A stretch of DNA of 64,000 nt. Source: Stomoxys calcitrans. Its lineage: Eukaryota > Arthropoda > Insecta > Diptera > Muscidae. Both the position numbers and the translations under genes were made by a program. Shown piece by piece: positions 56,909 to 64,000 of the stretch (position 1 is the first letter of the stretch; each line of letters opens with the position of its first letter). Below the pieces are notes generated by a model. The model was not told the origin of the DNA, ran no database searches, and worked only from the letters and a program-made list of their open reading frames with translations. The stretch is from contig NC_081553.1 in NCBI RefSeq assembly GCF_963082655.1, positions 124,950,578 through 125,014,577 of the forward strand. Direction: 5' to 3'.

Positions 56909-57178
56909 ACAAGTAAAGGCGTGCTAAGTTCCGCTGGGCCGAATATTGGGAACCCACCACCATGGATTCTGCTAAAAAAGTATGCAAAAAAAAATTTTGT
57001 TGAAGGGCATAATTTTATTCTATATACCAAACTTCTGTCAAAATAGTAAAAATTTAAGCTCTAGGAACCGAACAAGTATGATCGATTTATATGGCAGCCA
57101 TATCTGGTTATAGATTGATTCGGACCGTATTTCGCACAGTTGTTGGAAGTCATAACATAACACAGCATACATAGAGAT
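56909..57178 (+). repeat. Family C hairpin end
   Basis: ACAAGTAAAGGCGTGCTAAG, hairpin TTCCGCTGGGCCGAA (56929-56943), GGAACCCACCACCATGGATT, then AAGGGCATAATTTTATTCTA and TAGGAACCGAACAAGTATGA. It is truncated before the right end at a small GGGTA/TACCC palindrome cluster (57179-57216). Confidence 0.7.
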
Positions 57179-57216
57179 GGGCGATGGGTAAATACCCAAA
57201 ATTGGGTATAACCCAA

Positions 57217-57722
57217 ATTGGTCCATAACTTTATATAGTTGTCATATAAACCGATCGGGGGTCTTGACTTTTTGAGCCTCTAGAGAGCGCATTTCCTATA
57301 CGATTTGGTTGAAATTGTGCATGACGTGTTTCGTTATTACTTCCAACAACTGTGTCAAGTATGGTTTAAATCGGCCCATAAGCTCATATAGCTGCCATAT
57401 AAACCGAGCTTGATATAGCTGCCATATAATAAACCGATCTGGGATCTTGACTTCTTGAGTCTCCAGAGGGCGTACTTATTATCCGATTTGTCTAAATTTT
57501 GTCAACGGCTTCTCCCATGGCCTCCAACATACGTTTCAAATATGGTCTGAATTCGTATTTAGCCTGATACATCTCCCCTATAAACCGATCTCCCTATTTT
57601 ACTTCTTGAGCCCCGAAAAAGGCCCAATTCTTATTCCATTTGGCTGAACTTGACAAATGCGATCCATGGTAAAGGGTATATATGTTTCGGCCCTGCCGAA
57701 CTTAGCACGCTTTTACTTGTTT
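57217..57722 (-). repeat. Family A element, hairpin end kept
   Basis: Units with GCCATATAAACCGATCGGGG-like blocks end in ACTTGACAAATGCGATCCAT, hairpin TTCGGCCCTGCCGAA (57686-57700) and CTTAGCACGCTTTTACTTGT. The 3' end of an RTE-like LINE follows at once. Confidence 0.72.
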
Positions 57723-59460
57723 TACTTTAATTGGCTATGACAGAACATTTGTTCCACAAGCCGAACGTAGAATAGCGTTCCAAGCGCCTCGATCTTCTGC
57801 CCTCATTTTATAATCTCTGACCCCAAGTTTCGAGGTGTCTCCCACAACATGATCTTTCCATCGGGTTTTAGGTCTTCCCGGTTTGCGTGTACCACAGTGT
57901 TTGCCTTCAAAAACTTCTTTGCTGGAGCTTCCTCATCCATTCTGACAATGTGACCTAGCCAACGGAACCGTTGTATTTTGATGCTATCGTCGTCATACAG
58001 CGCATACAGCTTATATTCCCCATCAACGCAAACTGGTCCATATATTTTATGAAGAATCTTTCTCTAAAACACTCAACAAGCACTGTCTCCTCTGCTTTCA
58101 CAAGTTCTAATGCCTCAGAACCATATAACAATACGGGTAGTGTCTTCTATAATGTAATCTTCGTTTGTCAAGAGGTGCCTTGGTTCTAAACTGCCTACTT
58201 AATCCAAAGTAGCATCTGTTTGATAGTATTATTCTTCGCTTTATTCCTAAACTGGTGCCATACGTCTCCCTGGCTATCTCAAAGTTGTGGTTCCCAACTT
58301 TCTACATTTTCTTTATCTTCACGGTTGTACAAGGCGTTTTGGGAGTTGACACCATCCATTTCGACTTATTTATTGCCAGACCCATTTTCACTGACTCTTT
58401 TGATTCTATCAAAGGCTACAGTTACTACTTCCAGTGACCGACCTACGATGTCGATGTCGTCGGCATAGGCGAGTAGCATGTGTTCTCTTGAGTATCTTGT
58501 ATACAATGGAGAGGAGACTTATTACTGTGTAGTGGGAACATTCCGTTTTGTCTTCTTTCTTGTGTACGCGACATAGTATGCTGAGGTTCCAATCATCGGG
58601 TGTGCGTCCTTCTAGCCAAATTGCGCAGTCAAGCTGATACATACGCCTTATAAGCGTGTCCTCCGGTCTTAAATAGTTCAGCGGGTAACCCACCGGCTCC
58701 TGCTGCCTTGTTGTTCTTTAGTCGGGTCACTGCTACTTGAACCTCATTCTGACTAGGAGGTGAACGTACTATACCATCATCAGGGAATGGTTCTGCGGTA
58801 TCCTCTTCGCTGCCATCGTCGGACACTAGCAGTAGGGTAAAATGTTCTTCCCAAATCCCCAGCATGCTATCTGTCCCAGTTACCAGATTTCCTTCTTTGT
58901 CTCTGCAGGAGGATGTGCCTGCACCAAAGCCATCGATTTGATGTTTTATTATTTGATAGAATTTCCGGGCTTCATTCTGACTCCTGTACATCTCAATTCG
59001 CTCACACTCACGTCTTTCCATTTCCTTTCTGCGGACTAGACGTTTCTCCTCTCTTCTTTTCTCCCAAAACCTCTCATTCATCTGGCGCGTGGCTACTGAT
59101 TGCAGGGTTGCTCTATATGCCGCATTCTTAGCTTCAGTAGCATCTCGACGCTCTTGGCCGTACCATGGGTATCTTGGTGGAGGCTTCCAGTACCCAATTA
59201 CGGATTTCAGAGCATTTTCTATTGACTGGGCAATGGTTTGCCACTGCGCCATTATATCATCGGAACAAGGAGTTCTTTCATCAAGCAGTTGGGTCAGTCG
59301 AGTGGAGTATGCCGTTGCCATCTGTTGTGTTTGCAGCTTTTCAATGTCCGCATCCATGCAGTGTCAGATCGTACTTATCGCGCCATGTTCAAACGGGTGC
59401 GAACTTCTGCTGCAACAAAGAAATGATCCAAATCTATATTCGCTCCACGGATCGATCGTA
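57723..59460 (-). mobile_element. RTE-like LINE with internal deletion
   Basis: Same family as 19978-21460. From the right, on the reverse strand: an endonuclease tail (IDLDHFFVAAEVRTRLNMA, about 59440-59385), a 242-codon frame for the linker between endonuclease and RT (59357-58629; AAYRATLQSVATRQMNERFW), RT fingers (CRVHKKEDKTECSHY), then a break near 58490. Aligned with the other copy, about 430 bp (its 20796-21228) are missing at the break, including the first catalytic aspartate, and the frame shifts. The YADD region and C-terminal part are then readable in other frames, down to the 3' end. Confidence 0.8.
58629..59357 (-). pseudogene. RTE-like LINE linker region, 242 codons open
   Basis: Encodes the charged, probably helical segment between endonuclease and RT. 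Visible are ENALKSVIGYWKPPPRYPWY, EKRREEKRLVRRKEMERREC and IEMYRSQNEARKFYQIIKHQ. SCRDKEGNLVTGTDSMLGIW-EEHF, the conserved start of the RT region, follows, and then LKNNKAAGAGGLPAELFK (fingers). The upstream endonuclease is broken by a stop and the RT is deleted downstream, so it is a remnant. Confidence 0.75.
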
Positions 59461-60310
59461 CATCTAACACGCTGGATGAATGCCTTCCCAGGTATGGGTA
59501 AGGTAGTTCCTAGTCTCGCGAGCTCGTCTGCTTTACAATTCCCTGGGATATCTCTGTAGCCCGGCACCCAGAACAGATGAATTTTAAACTGTTCAGCCAT
59601 CTCGTTGAGAGATCTGCGACAGTCGAGGGAGGTTTTTGTGATCGGAAATATGTACGTTCTCCAGGAATGGCTGTGTGAGAAGATATTTATGCCATTATAT
59701 CTTAGCCATTCCACCACTTCCTTAATTGCAAGGATCTCTGCTTGATACACACTGCAGTGGTCGGTAACGTTTTCGATATGACCAGTTCCTGATCTTTAAA
59801 GTGCACCCTTAAGCCCACCTGGTCGATTAGTTTGGAACCATCCCAATAGATGTCTATGTATCTTCTGTTACCAGCGATATCGTAGTTCCAATCTTTGTAT
59901 CAGGATTTGTTCTGAATCTTTCTTAGCCTGTCCTTATATTCTTCTTAGCTCAGCCTTGTAGACGTCCCAATCGTTTGGTGCCATTGTGGCTTTCGCACTG
60001 TTGAAGAGTTTTCTGCAGTCCTTCCTTAGACCAACCAGTTTTGGGGTCCACCATGGCGATCGTTGTTTGCCCCGAGTCATTCAGGGCCTTCGTGATCCGC
60101 TTCACCACAATGTCTGTATTATCCGTAGTTTCCACTATCTTTTCTAGTCTAGAAGGGATAGACGTGCAGAATTTGTGCCGAAATTTATCCCAATCCGCCT
60201 TTCTTCTGTTTAGCGGTGAGACCACTACTTCAGTATTTTATCCAAGGCTGAAACTAATATAACAATGATCACAGAGCCTGTAGTCATCCAACACTTCCTA
60301 GTCGCAGCAA
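59461..60310 (-). mobile_element. LINE lacking its reverse transcriptase
   Basis: A second reverse-strand LINE abuts the first. It has an endonuclease end (LDDYRLCDHCYISFSL, about 60300-60245) and the following linker (60225-59950; VSPLNRRKADWDKFRHKFCT). RNase H then follows directly: GSKLIDQVGL at about 59840, CSVYQAEILAIKEVVEWL (59755-59700), and HLFWVPGYRDIPGNCKADEL at about 59580-59520. The reverse transcriptase that should lie between is absent. The RNase H residues D, E and D/N are largely kept, with one frame break near 59765. It resembles LOA/R1-type elements. Confidence 0.7.
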
Positions 60311-60589
60311 AATCTATGTAAATTTTGTCACAAACACAACAAACACCACACAAATGCCTTCCCAAATTGCAAAATACGAAGCAGATTTCGGTCAAAATTG
60401 CACAAAAAGAATGAAATCGTATATCTCCGAAACCAGTGGAGATATTGTTGACCTCAAGCGGACTTTTTTAGTAGGGATTTTCATCCAAGTAAAAAAATTG
60501 AAAATCAGACTATAAATGAAAGTTTGGCTGCCCAAAAAATTTTTTGAAATACCGAGGTGACCAAAATTAGGGGCCTGCCAAAAGGCGCC
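60311..60589. other. No gene seen
   Basis: Low-copy DNA with no recognised element. Confidence 0.35.
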
Positions 60590-61170
60590 CGACAACGTAG
60601 GACCTTGAAATTTTGCACACGACCTCGTTAAGAACTCAGCTCTAACCATTTCAAATTTCGTATCTTACCCGCAAAATTCTAAGAGTTTCGGTTAATAAAT
60701 GCGCTTGCAAAGGATCTCGAAATAAAAAATTTACGATACATTATATAGGACTTATAAAACCTAAACTTATGAAAGTTAAATTCACCAGTAATAAAACCAG
60801 TCCTGAGAAAATATCTGATGCAAAATTTTTTAAGAATCGGCTAACAAATGGCGATGTTGTTTTAACATAAGTTCAAAACGGACGAACATATATATGGGAG
60901 CTATATCCAAATCTGAACTGATTTCTTCCAATTTCAATAGGCTTCATCTCTAGGCTTAAAAGATGCCAATGTCAAATTTGAAGACGATCGTGTGAAAATT
61001 TCGACCAATACTTTGTACACAAATCAACATGGACAGGCAGACGGGCGTAGCTAAACCAAACCAGAAAGTGATTCCGAGTCAATCGGTATACTTATCAATG
61101 GGTGCTACAAGCAAATGCACTTACATAGTTTTAATACACTGTACCATCCTATGGTGGTGGGTACAGTAAT
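60590..61170 (+). repeat. Family E helentron-like element, right half
   Basis: TGCGCTTGCAAAGGATCTCG, ATATATATGGGAGCTATATC and CAAATCTGAACTGATTTCTT match the units of the E element at 46.3-47.0 kb. GACAGGCAGACGGGCGTAGC (about 61031) takes the place of the usual tetranucleotide tract. The end is CATCCTATGGTGGTGGGTAC. Confidence 0.6.
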
Positions 61171-61914
61171 TAGATGATGTACAATGTATTTTGCTTTCAA
61201 ATTAAATTTTCGATTTCTCATTTCCTTTCAAAATTAAAGCTTATAAATTATCTATCATATTGTGCTGCGGGATATTAATTAAATAAAATAATGATTACCC
61301 CTGCTTAATGTCTTTACAATGCAAATTACATCATCCTACGATAAGCCATTCATTATTGATTATTGTATAACAGTTTGTCATGTATTCATAGTAAATCACG
61401 CAGATCTGTTATTAGTTAATTACTCGCTTCCAGAGCAACTGGCTTCCCTCACCACGGTGTGTGATCAATAATGATGCCTTTGCATGGCCATTGCAGATGC
61501 TTTTAATTCAAAAATGTAAGTAACTAAGACGAATACTAGATGAAGGGTGGCCCAATAAGCGGTTACTATTTAAGCAAGGTATATTTAACATTTGATATCT
61601 CCGATGTCAAACATTTAGAACAAGGCAGATATTTCAGGGCCATAGAAGGATCAAGTGTCTGTTGGTCGACATTCAAAGATGGTTAGTGCCTAAGGTATTG
61701 GACTTACAATTTGTTGTGATTTTCGCCGAGGCTGATGGCAATATAAAATTTACCATATATTTATACAAAATATGTCAGTTCCCTATTCTTCACACCAAAA
61801 AAATCTGAAGTAAATAGATTTTTTAAAATATGGATATGAAAGCTTTTAAATAATCAAGTGAAAATTTGCTATCCAATTTTTGGGATTAGTGTCTGGCGGC
61901 AATATCTATGCTAT
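61171..61914. other. No gene recognised
   Basis: AT-rich low-copy DNA. GATGAAGGGTGGCCCAATAA at about 61540 could be the edge of a decayed element, but no partner was found. Confidence 0.4.
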
Positions 61915-62990
61915 ATGCAAATTTTGATCGATCTAGACTAAATTGTAGAAATATGTGGTGGGGCTTAACTCTCTGACCCAAATTCCGGCAACATCGTACA
62001 ATAAATGCGCCTTTTATGGGACAAGAACATTAAATTAAGAGATCGGTCTATATGGCAGCTATATCCAAATCTGGACTGATCTGAGTCAAATTGAAGAAGG
62101 ATGTCGAAGGACCAAACACAACTCACAGTCCCATATTTCGGCGACAACGGACTATTACTACGCCTTTTATGGCTGCAAAACCTAAAACCGAGAGATCGGT
62201 CTATATGGCAGCTATATCTAAATCTGCACCGATCTGTGCCATATTGCAGAGGTATGTCAAGGGGCTTAACTAAACTCACTGTCCCAAATTTCGGCGACAT
62301 CGGGCAATAAATGAGCCTTTTATGGGCCCAAAACCTTAAATCGAGTGCTTGGTCTTTATGGCAGCTATATCCGAATCTGATCCTATCAGGACCATATTAA
62401 AGGAAGATGTCAAGGGGCTTAACTCAACTCACTGTCCCAAATTTCGGCGACATGGGACAATAAATGAGCATTTTATGGGCCCAAAACCATAAATCAAGAA
62501 ATCGGTCTATATGGCAGCTATATTCAAATCTGAACCGATCTGGGCCAAATTGAAGAAAGATGTCGAGGGGCCTAACACAACTCACAGTCCGAAATTTCAG
62601 CAAAATCGAATAATAAACGTGGCTTTTATGGGCTTAACACCCTAAATCGGAGGATCTGTCTACATCGCAGCTGTATCCAAATCTGGACCTATCTGGGCCA
62701 AATTAACGAAGGATGTCGAAGGGCCTAACACAACTTACTGTCCCAAATGTCAGAAAAATCGGATAATGAATGTGGCTTTCATGGGCCTAAGACCCTAAAT
62801 CGGAGGATGGGTCTATATGGCAGCTATATCCAAATCTGGACCGATCTGAGCCAAACTGACGAAGGATGTCGAAGGGCCTAACACAACTCACTATCTCCAA
62901 TTTCAGCAAAATCGGATAATAAATGTGGATTTTATAGGCCCTAAGACCCTAAATCGGCGGATCGGTCTATATAGGTCTATATAGAATGTG
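61915..62990 (+). repeat. Family B element, seven-unit array
   Basis: The longest array in the window: GGTCTATATGGCAGCTATAT-like cores recur about every 152 bp from 62045 to 62810. It is left and right truncated; the right side breaks at GGTCTATATAGGTCTATATA, a short internal duplication. Open frames on both strands (for example reverse 61965-62300) follow from the 153-bp period. Confidence 0.8.
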
Positions 62991-63574
62991 AAATGGAAAG
63001 GATTGAAAACTATTCAACTATTCAGTGTCTTAGCAACCGTCTTTCGAAGGAACCAATTCGCAGTTGTCAAAGAAGGTGATATACCTGGCTTTGTCCTTCA
63101 TTAGAAACTGTCCTAGAAAAAGATTACGTAGGAAAGAAGGCATGCAGCACTACTCATGCTACAGCATGTTTGGTTGGAAGTGTGGCCATTGTGATATTAG
63201 TTTTATCTAACTTTAGATAGGAGAATATTCAAGGACTTCGAGAAAGTGCCTTGCAATGAAAAGAGGGGTTGAAAGCGATGCTGGCTAACCATATTTGGAT
63301 CCTCGCAACCAAGGTTGCAATTAGACTGAGGGAGGTCCACATGCAACCGAGGGCGGATACGGATTCATAGACAGAGAGGTCAAGGTGTTCAGCGGAATGA
63401 CAAGGCATTCAGGGTGGACAAATATGCAAGGAAGGGCTAGCCCATCGCGAGCAAATCTATTCCCGGTCTCGCTTGTGTGGCAACTACTGAACAATTTAAT
63501 CGAACGATATAACCTGTCCGAAGTTATAAATGAGCTTTTCTTGCATTACATGAAATAAGAAACAGTAACTTGTT
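62991..63574. other. No gene; possible decayed LINE piece
   Basis: AGGGTGGACAAATATGCAAG (about 63413) could encode RVDKYARKG, faintly like the end of an RNase H domain. This is too short to call. Confidence 0.3.
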
Positions 63575-63835
63575 GTAAGCCTCCCGAGATCCGACTCAAA
63601 TATGGTTCAAATCGGACTATATTTAGATATAGCTACCATATAGACCGATCTGCCGAATTAGTGACTTATGGCTATAAAAGCCGCAATTATTATCCGATTT
63701 TCTCAAATTTGAAATAGTGAGTTGACTAAAGCCTCCAGGTATCCGTCTTAAATATGGTTCAAATCGGTCTTTATAGAAATATAGCTGCCATATTTTCGCC
63801 ATATTTTCAAAATACGCTCTTTGATTGCCCTTTTA
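63575..63835 (-). repeat. B-related tandem units
   Basis: Two units about 150 bp apart with CAAATATGGTTCAAATCGG-like and ATATAGCTACCATATAGACC-like blocks, in reverse orientation. They are related to B but with different connecting sequence (AAGCCTCCMGRKATCCGWCT). Confidence 0.55.
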
Positions 63836-64000
63836 CACAATTCAAAAGAGTTTAGATGCCCGTGCTTGCCCCATTTTGATTCGAGGCAAAAAATGTAAAA
63901 AAAGAAATGGTTCATGGTTGAATTGTATAGAGGACATGTCGAAAAATCCTCGGAATAATTCTATAAAATTTGAACGGTTAAGGATATCCACACGAAACAT
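63836..64000. other. No gene seen at window end
   Basis: 165 bases of low-copy sequence with no recognised feature. Confidence 0.3.

Noticed and set aside
58842..59559. Forward frames up to 156 codons opposite the LINE linker
   Set aside because: Shadows of the reverse-strand LINE frames.

Overview
This is a eukaryotic window from a higher dipteran genome, most likely a calyptrate fly of the house-fly or stable-fly kind. That placement is inference. It rests on a Tweedle cuticle-protein gene, AT-rich DNA with introns and no operons, and DINE-1/helentron-like repeats of the fly type. Nearly everything else is transposable-element (TE) DNA. The only host gene I can support is the Tweedle (DUF243) gene at about 49.3-51.2 kb; its short first exon was not found.

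I use letters for repeat families that recur through the window. Families A, B and C look like non-autonomous helentron/DINE-1-type elements. One end has a near-palindrome TTCGGCCGGGCCGAA set in ACAAGTAAAAGCGTGCTAAG. Next to it is an inverted repeat (ATACCCTCCACCAT in A) whose complement closes the other end. The middle is a tandem array with a unit of about 152-153 bp. A carries CTCTAGAGGCTCAAGAAGTC-like units, B carries CACTGTCCCAAATTTC-like units, and C starts with GAACCCACCACCATGGATTC. E, F and G are relatives with other ends. Family D is different: it has a unit of about 130 bp and ends in CTAG like a canonical Helitron. For A-C and E-G, '+' means the hairpin end comes first, except F, whose '+' copy ends with its hairpin.

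Layout: 0-11.5 kb is elements B, D, F, G, B, A, LINE pieces, D, G and A, ending in a recent complex duplication (10115-11452) copied partly from 13.55 kb. 11.5-16.3 kb is unassigned DNA, a D element and an A element. 16.5-21.5 kb holds two reverse-strand LINE remnants, one with RNase H and one RTE-like with a 403-codon reverse transcriptase frame. 22-26 kb has a 237-bp mariner MITE, D elements and a B element interrupted by a mariner whose transposase keeps all three catalytic aspartates but lacks its N-terminal half. 28-36 kb is a B/A chimaera, a Tc1/mariner-type relic, an A element split by a SINE, then long B and D arrays. 37-48 kb is LINE relics, A, B, D and E elements and a second 237-bp MITE nested in A. 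49-51 kb is the Tweedle gene. 51-64 kb is more A, B, C and E elements, a second RTE-like LINE with an internal deletion, and a LINE that has lost its reverse transcriptase.

There is no evidence of a multi-gene pathway. The interest lies in how the repeats share modules, nest, fuse and duplicate. Boundaries of old repeats are approximate (tens of bases) unless a target duplication is quoted. No tRNA or rRNA genes, CRISPR arrays or intact retroviral genes were seen.
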